DNA of 19,205 nt from Holosporales bacterium (GTDB lineage Bacteria; Pseudomonadota; Alphaproteobacteria; RUG11792): positions 1-19,205 of the forward strand of contig JAISOC010000030.1 in assembly GCA_031275915.1 (NCBI GenBank), in the 5' to 3' direction. The translations under genes were made by a program, and so were the position numbers. The first letter of the stretch is position 1, and each line of letters starts with the position of its first letter. Positions 9,101-16,462 of this stretch are shown here, piece by piece. The notes under the pieces are model-generated. The model worked only from the letters and a program-made list of their open reading frames with translations. It searched no databases and had not been told where the DNA came from.

Positions 9101-9308
9101 CATTGCCAGAAGTAGCGTTAGCGAACGAAGTGAGCAAGCGTACACACCAACATTCATTTCCTCTTCTATCCTCAGTATTTTTCTTTTTTGGAACGAAAAA
9201 ACGTTCACAGATTGCAAGGCATTTGGTCAAGGTGGAGAGCGAAGCGGACCTTGACCAAATTCGCCGAGCAATCGGTATAATGGAGTTCCTCCAAAAATGA
9301 ACAATACT
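9101..9308 (-). repeat. Two-module palindromic repeat, copy 3
   Basis: Module B is about 9101-9146 and module A 9174-9308. The middle stem is GATTGC (9210-9215) with GCAATC (9268-9273). The inner stem is ATTTGGTCAAGGT (9221-9233) with ACCTTGACCAAAT (9248-9260). It takes up most of the 282-base gap between secY and adk. Module B ends about 20 bases before the adk start codon, leaving the adk ribosome-binding site intact. Confidence 0.92.
9251..9281 (+). promoter_or_regulatory. Sigma-70-like promoter carried by repeat copy 3 (antisense to secY)
   Basis: TTGACC (9251-9256), 19 bp, and a perfect TATAAT (9276-9281) lie on the plus strand. Transcription would run antisense into the 3' end of secY. 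This is motif evidence only; the 19-bp spacer is longer than the 17-bp optimum. Confidence 0.4.
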
Positions 9309-9363
9309 TTTGGAGACTAATTGGAATACCTGACAAATCAATTTTGCTATTTTTTTCATAGAA

Positions 9364-10707
9364 TCATATCAATCCTTTTGACCTTCCTCTCTTAAAGAGC
9401 CCCTCATATTGTTGAGCTATCAGATGAGATTGGAATTGTCCCATAGTATCTATCGAAACGTTAACCACGATCAAAAGACTCGTACCTCCAAGATAAAACG
9501 GTAAAGAAACCTGAGATAAAATAACTTCCGGAAGAATACATATGGCACACAAATATATAGAGCCTATTGTTGTTAATCTCAACATAATTGTATCTATATA
9601 ATCGGCAGTTGAATCTCCAGGTCTTATTCCAGGTATATAACTCCCAGCCTTTTTGAGATTTTCTGCGGTTTCTTTCGGATCATGCATAATGGCAGTATAG
9701 AAAAAGGCAAAAAACACAATAGCCACAATATAGAAGAACATATACAAGGGCTGGCCATGAGAAAACAACATAGATATTTTCCCAAAAATAGAATCTGGAT
9801 CAACAGCTACGAATCCAGAGATAGTGGCAGGTAGCAATAATATAGAGGAAGCAAAGATAGGAGGTATTACTCCAGCATTGTTGAGTTTAAGAGGAAGATG
9901 AGTATTTTGCTGATTCGCAGGCATATTCACCATTGTCTGCCTCTTTGGATATTGTATTGGAATCTTTCTGACTGCCTTTTCCATAAAAACTATAAATGCT
10001 ATAACGGTAATCACGAGAACCAACAGCAAAAACAGAGCCATTATAGATATAGCTCCCTGCTTTCCCATTGCAAATGTATTGAAAAGAGCTGCAGGTAGGT
10101 TGGCTACTATACCAGAATATATAATAATCGAGGAACCATTTCCGATTCCTCTCGAAGATATCTGTTCTCCAAGCCACATTATGAACAATGTTCCCCCAGT
10201 AAGACTCGTCATTGTCGTTATTCTAAAGAGCATTCCTGGTTCAAGAACTGCGCATCCTGAATGAGCAACAATTCTCTCCAATCCAGCGGCTATACCAAAT
10301 CCCTGTAACATAGCAAGAAGAACAGTTCCATATCTTGTATATTGGTTAATTTTCCTCCTCCCGACTTCTCCCTCTTTTTTGAGAGCAGTCAATTGAGGAG
10401 ACATAGCAGTCAAGAGCTGCACTATAATGCTTGCTGATATATACGGCATGATGTTCAAGGAAAACACTGTCATACGACCAATAGCTCCTCCAGAGAACAT
10501 GTCCAAAATTCCAAAGAGTCCTCCAGCATGACTTCTTGTGAATTCAGAAACCACAGCAGGATTGATATTTGGAAGAGGTATATATGTTCCGAGCCTGTAT
10601 ATAACCAATATAAAAAGGGTGAACCACAAGCGTTTTTTTAAATCCTCAGCCTTTTTAAAAGAAGAGAAGCTGAAATTTTTTGCTAATAACTCAATTGGAG
10701 ATGCCAT
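9364..10707 (-). CDS. secY: Preprotein translocase subunit SecY
   Basis: SecY is the pore of the SecYEG channel in the inner membrane. The 447-residue protein has ten hydrophobic segments. Family motifs include the first helix LVIYRLGTYIPLPNIN, the plug-region GGLFGILDMFSGGAIGRMTVF, LNIMPYISASIIVQLLT, QISSRGIGNGSSIII, the cytoplasmic loop RRKINQYTRYGT, and LKLNNAGVIPPIFASSIL near helix 7. The C-terminal FLGGTSLLIVVNVSIDTM matches the end of helix 10. A GAGGA lies 8 nt before the ATG. It follows rplO by 14 nt, as at the end of a typical spc operon, and precedes adk across repeat copy 3. Confidence 0.98.
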   Translation of the reverse strand: MASPIELLAKNFSFSSFKKAEDLKKRLWFTLFILVIYRLGTYIPLPNINPAVVSEFTRSHAGGLFGILDMFSGGAIGRMTVFSLNIMPYISASIIVQLLTAMSPQLTALKKEGEVGRRKINQYTRYGTVLLAMLQGFGIAAGLERIVAHSGCAVLEPGMLFRITTMTSLTGGTLFIMWLGEQISSRGIGNGSSIIIYSGIVANLPAALFNTFAMGKQGAISIMALFLLLVLVITVIAFIVFMEKAVRKIPIQYPKRQTMVNMPANQQNTHLPLKLNNAGVIPPIFASSILLLPATISGFVAVDPDSIFGKISMLFSHGQPLYMFFYIVAIVFFAFFYTAIMHDPKETAENLKKAGSYIPGIRPGDSTADYIDTIMLRLTTIGSIYLCAICILPEVILSQVSLPFYLGGTSLLIVVNVSIDTMGQFQSHLIAQQYEGLFKRGRSKGLI

Positions 10708-10721
10708 CTATAATTTCCTCA

Positions 10722-11195
10722 TCATTCAATAGTGAGAGTCCCGCCACTCTCTTCAAGCATTTCCTTGGCCTTTTTGCTAGCTCTTGTTACAACAACCTTC
10801 ACAGGATTTTCACATTTGCCATTGGCTATCAAAGAAATTCCTTCAATATATGCAGGAGTATACCCAATTTTTATTAAAAACTCCTTATCTATTGCATTTT
10901 CTTTTTCATTAAGTAATCCATTTTTCACAATTCTATTGATCTTATAAAAATCAAGCTCATACATCTTCATTCTATGAATATTCTTGAATCCTCTCTTGGG
11001 AAGCCTTCTGTGAAGAGGAGTCTGTCCTCCTTCGAATCCATTTATACTTACTCCAGATCTGGCAGTTTGGCCCTTCCCTCCCCTTCCAGAGGTCTTTCCT
11101 TTTCCTGATCCTATGCCCCTTCCAATACACTTCGTTTTGCGACGAGCTCCCTTATTGTCTCTCAAATTATTCAACTGCAAATTATCAAAAGCCAT
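10722..11195 (-). CDS. rplO: 50S ribosomal protein L15
   Basis: L15 is an assembly protein of the large subunit. From ATG 11195 the product has 157 residues. It shows LRDNKGARRKTKCIGRGIGS, the glycine- and lysine-rich GKGKTSGRGGKGQTARSG, GFEGGQTPLHRRLPKRGF and a C-terminal VVTRASKKAKEMLEESGG. The frame extends to a TTG at 11210, but GGAG seven bases upstream of ATG 11195 and the family N-terminus favour the shorter form. The start lies 4 nt after the rpmD stop, and the GGAG overlaps the last rpmD codons. Confidence 0.97.
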   Translation of the reverse strand: MAFDNLQLNNLRDNKGARRKTKCIGRGIGSGKGKTSGRGGKGQTARSGVSINGFEGGQTPLHRRLPKRGFKNIHRMKMYELDFYKINRIVKNGLLNEKENAIDKEFLIKIGYTPAYIEGISLIANGKCENPVKVVVTRASKKAKEMLEESGGTLTIE

Positions 11196-11199
11196 AAAA

Positions 11200-11727
11200 C
11201 TACTCCACAATTTTAATCATGTGAATAACCTTTTTTATCAAAGATCTCACAGAATTGCTATCAACAAGCTCTTTTTCCTTTCCAATTTTGCCAAGTCCAA
11301 GAGATTTCAGATATAAACTTTGTTTCTTGTTTCTCCTGGTAGAGCTGCCCGTCTGAATTATCCGTATCATTTTTTGAAATTTCCTTTCTTTAATTGCCAC
11401 AGAACTGGCTGCTTTTTCCATGTTTTCTTCAGTAGAGGATACTGAAACCTTTTCAACCACATCCGTTATTCCTGCTTTTGTTTTTTCAACCTCTGCAGAT
11501 TTTAAAGAAGTTTTAGTGTTTTCGGCTTTTATGACAGGCTTAACCTTTTGTTCTTTTGTTGGTGAAGACTTGTCAACAGTCTTAACTGTCTTTGCAACAG
11601 TCACTTTCGATTCCTTCTTAATGCTCTTGGCCTTAGGGGAAGGCTTCTTGTTTGCTACTGCAGTTGTCTTTTTTTCAACAACTTTCACCGACTTTTTAGA
11701 TGGAGTTTTTTTTGTTGTCTCTGTCAT
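11200..11727 (-). CDS. rpmD: 50S ribosomal protein L30 with a long lysine-rich N-terminal extension
   Basis: The last 56 residues (from 120) are L30: MIRIIQTGSSTRR, LYLKSLGLGKIGKEKEL and VRSLIKKVIHMIKIVE. The normal bacterial protein is only about 60 residues. Here 119 residues precede it, rich in Lys, Thr, Ser, Val and Ala with Pro (TKKTPSKKSVKVV, KKPSPKAKSIKK), with no recognisable fold. They resemble histone-H1-like or disordered tails. GGAGG lies about 5 nt before ATG 11727; the frame extends to a TTG at 11745. An internal ATG at 11370, exactly at the L30 domain start, has AAGGA 11 nt upstream. A short, normal L30 could therefore also be made. Position between rpsE and rplO is standard. 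Confidence 0.9.
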   Translation of the reverse strand: MTETTKKTPSKKSVKVVEKKTTAVANKKPSPKAKSIKKESKVTVAKTVKTVDKSSPTKEQKVKPVIKAENTKTSLKSAEVEKTKAGITDVVEKVSVSSTEENMEKAASSVAIKERKFQKMIRIIQTGSSTRRNKKQSLYLKSLGLGKIGKEKELVDSNSVRSLIKKVIHMIKIVE

Positions 11728-11840
11728 TGTCCCTCCACAATCCAAAGGCGAGCCACCGCCGCCACCACAAACAACCCATTCTGCGCAAAATGTCCCACAT
11801 ATCCCCCTAAAATCTCATTGCCCATAACAAATCTTCTCAT
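11724..11840 (-). CDS. Possible 38-residue small ORF between rpsE and rpmD
   Basis: An ATG at 11840 overlaps the rpsE stop (ATGA), and the frame's TGA (11724-11726) overlaps the rpmD ATG (ATGA). The predicted 38-residue peptide begins [16 protein letters not shown] and has a hydrophobic run [16 protein letters not shown] that could be one membrane segment. GGAG lies 10 nt before the ATG, in the last rpsE codons. I do not recognise it. The DNA is more GC-rich than its surroundings near 11745-11765. It may be a real coupled small protein, a translational linker, or chance: the rpmD frame is also open over most of the stretch. Confidence 0.4.
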   Translation of the reverse strand: MRRFVMGNEILGGYVGHFAQNGLFVVAAVARLWIVEGQ

Positions 11841-12421
11841 GATTGTGTTGCTCCATCTTCCGATATCTCTCTACTTTTGGTATCTGTATATCTCCTTGCC
11901 AATATATCAGTGAGCTTTTTGCCAAGTTTGGCAGCCACCTGCTTTGGAGGAATAATCGACTGAAGGGCCGCAAACGTTGCCCTCACCATATTATGATAAT
12001 TCCCAGATCCAACGGATTTACTGACTATATCCTGAACTCCAAGAGCCTCGAAAACTGCTCGCATGGGGCCTCCAGCTATAACTCCTGTACCTGCCTGAGC
12101 AGTCCTCAGGAACACAAGACCTGCTCCAACCCTTGCCCTCACATCGTGCCTAATGGTTCTTCCTTCCTTCAAGGAAACCCTTATCATTCTCTTTTTGGCT
12201 TTTTCTGCAGCCTTTTTAACGGCATCTGGCACTTCCCTGGCCTTTCCTGAAGCATATCCAACTCTTCCCTTGCCATCTCCAACAACCACAAGAGCTGAAA
12301 AACGCATATTCTTGCCACCCTTAACAACTTTCGTCACTCTCCTAACGCTTATGAGCTTCTCTATGATCTGCTCTTCCTGCTGCTGTGGCCTTCTCTCTCT
12401 TTTTTCGCCCTGTCTTGCCAT
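11837..12421 (-). CDS. rpsE: 30S ribosomal protein S5
   Basis: S5 contributes to decoding accuracy and mRNA unwinding on the small subunit. The 194-residue product has a short charged, glutamine-rich N-terminus. The double-stranded RNA-binding part follows: [38 protein letters not shown]. The C-terminal domain has [40 protein letters not shown] and [10 protein letters not shown]. Length is normal. AGGGA lies 5 nt before the ATG. It is 8 nt after rplR and its stop overlaps the start of the possible small ORF. Confidence 0.98.
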   Translation of the reverse strand: MARQGEKRERRPQQQEEQIIEKLISVRRVTKVVKGGKNMRFSALVVVGDGKGRVGYASGKAREVPDAVKKAAEKAKKRMIRVSLKEGRTIRHDVRARVGAGLVFLRTAQAGTGVIAGGPMRAVFEALGVQDIVSKSVGSGNYHNMVRATFAALQSIIPPKQVAAKLGKKLTDILARRYTDTKSREISEDGATQS

Positions 12422-12429
12422 AATAATCC

Positions 12430-12792
12430 CTAAAAATTCAACCCATTTTCTCTTGCGCTATCTGCAAGAACCTTAACACGACCATGATATAGAAATCCAG
12501 ATCTATCAAAAACTACATCAGCTATCTTCTTGGATTTCGCTTTCTCTGCTATGGTTTTTCCAACGTATACAGCTGCCTCTTTGTTTCCTCCATTTTTAAT
12601 GGATTTCTTACCATCTCTTGATAAAGTTGAAGCACTTACAACCACTTTTTCTCCATTTTGATCAAGAATCTGAGCATACATATGATTGTTGGTCCTATTA
12701 ATAACCAACCTGTATCTCCCCTTAATAGTCTTGGAGATTTTGAAACGCTGCCTGATTTTTCTTCTTTCTCGCAATTTTCCTGATATATCCAT
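12430..12792 (-). CDS. rplR: 50S ribosomal protein L18
   Basis: L18 binds 5S rRNA with L5 in the central protuberance. The 120-residue protein has the basic start [15 protein letters not shown], then the fold core [56 protein letters not shown] and the C-terminal [18 protein letters not shown], diagnostic of the family. Full length. It is 2 nt after rplF and 8 nt before rpsE in spc-operon order. Confidence 0.98.
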   Translation of the reverse strand: MDISGKLRERRKIRQRFKISKTIKGRYRLVINRTNNHMYAQILDQNGEKVVVSASTLSRDGKKSIKNGGNKEAAVYVGKTIAEKAKSKKIADVVFDRSGFLYHGRVKVLADSARENGLNF

Positions 12793-12794
12793 AA

Positions 12795-13328
12795 TTACTT
12801 CTTCTTCCCCTCTTTCCTATATATAAATTCACCAACTTTCATGACCCCTTTGCCCTTGTATGGCTCTGGCTTTCTATAACTCCTGAACAAAGCCGCTATG
12901 TCCCCAACCTGCTTCTTGGAGTGTCCCTTAACAACTATTGTTGTTGGCTTCGGACATTCTATCGTTATTTCCTCTGGGATATCATAATTAATATCATGGC
13001 TGTATCCGAGCTGCAAAGTCAGTCTCTTTCCATTCACTGCCGCCTTATATCCAACTCCAACCATCTCAAGCTCAACCTTAAATCCCTTGTCCAATCCATA
13101 CACTATATTGAAGACATTTTTCCTGGAAGTTCCCCAAAGGGCTCTCGTCTGCTGCTCTTCATTAACCGGTCTGAAAATAATTCCATTTTCAATTTTGGTA
13201 ACCTCAATACATGAAGGAACCTCGTATTTTTCCTCAATTTTTCCTTTTTTAAAGGTCAAAACATTCCCATCAATGGTGTGTTCAATACCACTTGGAATAT
13301 CTACAGGATGTTTACCAACTCTCGACAT
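12795..13328 (-). CDS. rplF: 50S ribosomal protein L6
   Basis: L6 lies near the sarcin-ricin loop and the factor-binding site of the large subunit. The 177-residue product begins MSRVGKHPVDIPSG and has the two similar L6 domains. Domain 2 contains VEMVGVGYKA, LQLGYSHDINYDIP, the TTIVVKGHSKKQVGDIAA helix and the terminal RKPEPYKGKGVMKVGEFIYRK-type stretch. Length is typical. It lies 21 nt after rpsH and 2 nt before rplR. Confidence 0.98.
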   Translation of the reverse strand: MSRVGKHPVDIPSGIEHTIDGNVLTFKKGKIEEKYEVPSCIEVTKIENGIIFRPVNEEQQTRALWGTSRKNVFNIVYGLDKGFKVELEMVGVGYKAAVNGKRLTLQLGYSHDINYDIPEEITIECPKPTTIVVKGHSKKQVGDIAALFRSYRKPEPYKGKGVMKVGEFIYRKEGKKK

Positions 13329-13349
13329 ATATTTCTCTCTAATACTTCT

Positions 13350-13751
13350 CTAAAACACAGAACAAATAACTTCTCCACCTATAGATTGTTTCCTTGCCTC
13401 AACATCGGACATAATTCCTCTATTAGTGGACAATATATTTATTCCCAACCCATTCTTCACAAAAGGCAAATCCTTGATTGAAGAATACTCTCTTCGACCA
13501 GGTTTTGAAATCCTCTTTATCTCATATATAACCGGCTTACCCTCAAAATATTTTAATTCTATTTTAAAGCAATTACGGCCAGTTTTTGCGCACTTCTCAA
13601 CATTATAGCCCCTAATATACCCCTCGTCCAGAAGCACTTTCAAAACTCCATCTCTCATTTTTGACACAGGAGAATACAGATGCTTCTTATAAACCATCTG
13701 TGCATTTCTAATTCTTGTGATCAAGTCGCTGATTGGATCAATAACACTCAT
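13350..13751 (-). CDS. rpsH: 30S ribosomal protein S8
   Basis: S8 is a primary 16S rRNA-binding protein, and in E. coli it also represses the spc operon. The 133-residue product has [42 protein letters not shown] and the RNA-binding C-terminus [20 protein letters not shown]. It ends GGEVICSVF, the usual GGE-C-V terminus. A strong AGGAGG precedes the ATG. It lies 15 nt after rpsN. No S8-binding leader was identified here. Confidence 0.98.
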   Translation of the reverse strand: MSVIDPISDLITRIRNAQMVYKKHLYSPVSKMRDGVLKVLLDEGYIRGYNVEKCAKTGRNCFKIELKYFEGKPVIYEIKRISKPGRREYSSIKDLPFVKNGLGINILSTNRGIMSDVEARKQSIGGEVICSVF

Positions 13752-13766
13752 CTATATCTCTCCTCC

Positions 13767-14072
13767 TCACCAACTCGACTTCACAACACCAGGAAGCAGC
13801 CCAAAAGATCCGAGATCTCTCAAAGCTATCCTAGACATCCCAAATTTTCTGTAATACCCTCTTGGCCTTCCAGTTAATGAACATCTATTTCTGAACCTTA
13901 CTTTCGATGTATTTCGGGGCATTTCAGCCAACTTATGCACCGCCTGCATCCTATCTTCAAAAGATGTCTCTTTATTCATAATAATCTCTTTCAAAGATTT
14001 TCTCTTGTTAAATCCACTTTCACTCAATTTCTTTCTTAAATTGTTGTGTTCAATTGAACTTTTTTTTGCCAT
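13767..14072 (-). CDS. rpsN: 30S ribosomal protein S14 (zinc-free type)
   Basis: S14 is a head protein of the small subunit near the A site. The 101-residue length and the absence of CxxC pairs identify the long, zinc-independent form usual in proteobacteria. Visible motifs are [28 protein letters not shown] and the invariant C-terminal [19 protein letters not shown] with [12 protein letters not shown] lies 5 nt before the ATG. It lies 10 nt after rplE. Confidence 0.98.
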   Translation of the reverse strand: MAKKSSIEHNNLRKKLSESGFNKRKSLKEIIMNKETSFEDRMQAVHKLAEMPRNTSKVRFRNRCSLTGRPRGYYRKFGMSRIALRDLGSFGLLPGVVKSSW

Positions 14073-14082
14073 ATATTCTCCA

Positions 14083-14622
14083 TTAACTAGTGAAAGGCAT
14101 ATTAAATGCCTTCAAAAGTGCCAACGCTTCTTTATCAGATTTGGTTGTCGTACAAATTGTGATATCAAACCCTCTGATCTTGTCTATCTTGTCATAATTA
14201 ATTTCTGGGAAAACTATCTGTTCCTTTATTCCCATTGAAAAATTTCCATGCCCATCGAAACTTCTGCTGGAAAGACCTCTGAAATCTCTGACTCTCGGAA
14301 GAGCCATATATATGAGCCTATCCATAAACTCATACATCCTTTCCTTTCTGATAGTTACCTTCACCCCAAGTTTCATTCCAGTTCTGAGCTTAAATCCTGC
14401 TATAGATTGTTTCGCTTTCGTTACAATTGGTTTTTGTCCAGAAATCAAGGTTATTTCATCTATAACTGAAGCCAAAACCTTATTGTCTTGAGCAACATCA
14501 GATGAAGTGCAATTCAAAACTATTTTCTCAAGCCTCGGAACTCTCATATCATTCCTGATGCCTAGTTCCTTCTTCAGGCTCTCCTTTATAACATTTTCGT
14601 ATTTCTGCTTCAAATAACTCAT
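14083..14622 (-). CDS. rplE: 50S ribosomal protein L5
   Basis: L5 binds 5S rRNA and contacts S13 and P-site tRNA. The 179-residue product has [73 protein letters not shown] and the terminal [21 protein letters not shown]. Full length. The ATG overlaps the rplX stop by 4 nt (ATGA), so translation is probably coupled. Confidence 0.98.
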   Translation of the reverse strand: MSYLKQKYENVIKESLKKELGIRNDMRVPRLEKIVLNCTSSDVAQDNKVLASVIDEITLISGQKPIVTKAKQSIAGFKLRTGMKLGVKVTIRKERMYEFMDRLIYMALPRVRDFRGLSSRSFDGHGNFSMGIKEQIVFPEINYDKIDKIRGFDITICTTTKSDKEALALLKAFNMPFTS

Positions 14623-14939
14623 AAACTGACTCCAGATTTCTTAAAATATCGAATTTTTTGTCCATTTTCATTCAATTTATAGCCAACCTTTGAAGGCTTA
14701 TCTGTTGAAGGATCAATCAACGAAACATTGGAAATAGCAATTGGCATTTCTTTTTTGAATGCTCCCTGTGGATGCCTGTAATCTGGTTTAACGTTCCTCA
14801 CAACAACATTCACATTTTCAACAAGGACCTTCCCTTCCGCCAGAAAAACCTTCTGCACAGCCCCTCTCTTGCCCTTGTGTGATCCTGTTATCACTTCAAC
14901 CACATCCCCTTTTTTTATCTTAAATTTTTTCTGCGTCAT
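14619..14939 (-). CDS. rplX: 50S ribosomal protein L24
   Basis: L24 starts large-subunit assembly by binding the 5' part of 23S rRNA. The 106-residue product has the KOW motif KGDVVEVITGSHKGKRGAVQKVF at about residues 10-32, then VLVENVNVVVRNVKP, the QGAFKKEMPIAISNVSLIDP stretch and a C-terminal KVGYKLNENGQKIRYFKKSG. It lies 2 nt after rplN, and its stop overlaps the rplE start. Confidence 0.98.
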   Translation of the reverse strand: MTQKKFKIKKGDVVEVITGSHKGKRGAVQKVFLAEGKVLVENVNVVVRNVKPDYRHPQGAFKKEMPIAISNVSLIDPSTDKPSKVGYKLNENGQKIRYFKKSGVSL

Positions 14940-14941
14940 AA

Positions 14942-15310
14942 TTATAAAACCTCCGGAGCCAGCGATATTATCTTCATATATCCTGCATTTCTGAGCTCTC
15001 TCGTCACTGGACCAAATATACGACTTCCAATGGGCTCTCCCTGTTTATCTATCAAGACAACCGCATTTCTATCGAAAAAGATCTGCATACCATCTTTGCG
15101 CCTCACAGGATGCTTCGTTCTCACAATAACTGCCTTGTGTATATCACCCTTTTTGACCTTACCTCTCGGGATAGCATCTTTTATAGTAACCACAATAACA
15201 TCTCCAACCCCAGCATATCTCCTCTTAGATCCTCCAAGAACCTTAATACACAAAACCTCTTTTGCTCCTGAATTATCTGCAACTCCCATTCTAGATTCTG
15301 CTTGAATCAT
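14942..15310 (-). CDS. rplN: 50S ribosomal protein L14
   Basis: L14 contacts the small subunit in an intersubunit bridge. The 122-residue product starts [19 protein letters not shown] and shows [46 protein letters not shown] and the C-terminal [20 protein letters not shown]. All are family constants. Its ATG overlaps the rpsQ stop by 4 nt, giving tight coupling. Confidence 0.98.
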   Translation of the reverse strand: MIQAESRMGVADNSGAKEVLCIKVLGGSKRRYAGVGDVIVVTIKDAIPRGKVKKGDIHKAVIVRTKHPVRRKDGMQIFFDRNAVVLIDKQGEPIGSRIFGPVTRELRNAGYMKIISLAPEVL

Positions 15311-15558
15311 TTTGAACCTCCAAGATGAACCTTAGAATCAACAACCCATTTTTTGGTCTTCGAAATAGGACGAGACTCAACGATCTTCACATAATCTCCA
15401 ATTTTATAAGCGTTTTCTGCGTCGTGAACAGCATATTTCTTATGTTTCTTTACATATTTTTTATAAAGAGGATGCATAACTCTGTTCTCAACTCGAACAT
15501 GAACTGTCCTATCTTCTTTATCGCTCACAACAAAACCTTGTAACACACGCCTAGGCAT
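15307..15558 (-). CDS. rpsQ: 30S ribosomal protein S17
   Basis: S17 is a small-subunit primary rRNA-binding protein with an OB fold. The 83-residue product begins [19 protein letters not shown] and has [20 protein letters not shown], the [19 protein letters not shown] segment and [11 protein letters not shown]. Length is typical. GGAG lies 6 nt before the ATG. It lies 9 nt after rpmC, and its stop overlaps the rplN start. Confidence 0.98.
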   Translation of the reverse strand: MPRRVLQGFVVSDKEDRTVHVRVENRVMHPLYKKYVKKHKKYAVHDAENAYKIGDYVKIVESRPISKTKKWVVDSKVHLGGSK

Positions 15559-15567
15559 CTTTTTCTC

Positions 15568-15759
15568 CTAATTATTCTTCAATTGACGCAATCGCGTCTT
15601 AACTCTCGCTATATTTTTTTTACATTCCCTCACTGCAGATGTTTTCACATCCTGTGTTGTCTTCATAAGAATTCTGAGATTCATATGCTCCTTTTTAAAA
15701 GTCGCACACATTTCACAAAGCTCTTTTGAATCTTTTTTCAACAATTCCATAAACCTCAT
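15568..15759 (-). CDS. rpmC: 50S ribosomal protein L29
   Basis: L29 is a small helical hairpin near the tunnel exit of the large subunit. The 63-residue product has the expected two-helix pattern (LLKKDSKELCEM ... FKKEHMNLRILMKT ... RECKKNIARVKTRLRQLKNN) and the conserved place between L16 and S17. It is somewhat divergent: the usual FNLRFQ-type stretch is MNLRILMK, and three cysteines are present. AGGAGG lies 9 nt before ATG 15759; ATG 15750 is a less likely start. Confidence 0.93.
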   Translation of the reverse strand: MRFMELLKKDSKELCEMCATFKKEHMNLRILMKTTQDVKTSAVRECKKNIARVKTRLRQLKNN

Positions 15760-15772
15760 ATGTTAAATCCTC

Positions 15773-16183
15773 CTAAACTATACGCCTAACAAATTTCGTA
15801 TTAATTGGAAGCTTAGACGAAGCAAGCTTCAAAGCCTCCTCTGCCACGTTTTCCGGAACTCCATCGATCTCAAACATTATGCGTCCAGGATGAACCCTGG
15901 CTGCCCAATATTCATTTGATCCTTTGCCGCTTCCCATTCTGACTTCCGCTGGTTTTTTAGAAACAGGAATATCAGGAAAAATTCTGATCCACATGCGCCC
16001 TGCTCTCTTCATATATCTCGAAATCGCCCTTCTGGCAGATTCAATCTGTCTAGCGGTGAGTCTCGCTGGTTCAATTGCCTTCAAACCATAGCTACCATAA
16101 CTCACAGTCGATCCAGCAATCGTAACTCCTTTAATTCTGCCCTTAAAAGCTTTTCTGAACTTTGTTTTTTTAGGCGACATCAT
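15773..16183 (-). CDS. rplP: 50S ribosomal protein L16
   Basis: L16 contacts A-site tRNA and aids peptidyl transferase centre assembly. The 136-residue product has [77 protein letters not shown] and KLPINTKFV. Full length. GAGGG lies 9 nt before ATG 16183. It lies 13 nt before rpmC. Upstream, a 279-base gap to rpsC holds repeat copy 4, which is unusual because rpsC and rplP normally nearly touch. Confidence 0.98.
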   Translation of the reverse strand: MMSPKKTKFRKAFKGRIKGVTIAGSTVSYGSYGLKAIEPARLTARQIESARRAISRYMKRAGRMWIRIFPDIPVSKKPAEVRMGSGKGSNEYWAARVHPGRIMFEIDGVPENVAEEALKLASSKLPINTKFVRRIV

Positions 16184-16207
16184 AATTAAAAACCCTCATA
16201 TAAAAAA

Positions 16208-16411
16208 TGCTAGAAGTAGCGTTAGCGAACGAAGTGAGCAAGCGTACACACCAACATCCTCTTTCTCTCCCCCTAACAGTATTTTCCTTTTTGGAACGAA
16301 AAAAAGTGAACAGATTACCGAAGTGTCTGTCAAGGAGGAGAACGAAGTGATCCTTGACAGACAAACGAAGGTAATCGGTATAATGGAGTTCCTCCAAAAA
16401 GGAAGAATACT
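16208..16411 (-). repeat. Two-module palindromic repeat, copy 4
   Basis: Module B is 16208-16251 and module A 16278-16411. The middle stem is GATTACC (16313-16319) with GGTAATC (16370-16376). The inner stem is TGTCTGTCAAGGA (16324-16336) with TCCTTGACAGACA (16351-16363), a perfect 13 bp whose sequence differs from copies 2 and 3 on both arms. It lies inside the ribosomal operon between rpsC and rplP. Confidence 0.92.
16354..16384 (+). promoter_or_regulatory. Consensus sigma-70 hexamers in repeat copy 4 (antisense to rpsC)
   Basis: Perfect TTGACA (16354-16359) and perfect TATAAT (16379-16384), separated by 19 bp, lie on the plus strand. Transcription would run antisense to rpsC. Both hexamers match consensus, but the spacer is two bases over the optimum. 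Confidence 0.45.
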
Positions 16412-16462
16412 TTAGGGAATCATCCAAAAAAGAAAAAACACTGTGCAACACATCTATTTTTT

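Noticed and set aside
9072..9359. ORF across repeat copy 3 as a gene (likewise 16170-16466 across copy 4)
   Set aside because: Most of the codons are repeat sequence read in different frames in the two cases, so I report them as an observation, not as CDS features.
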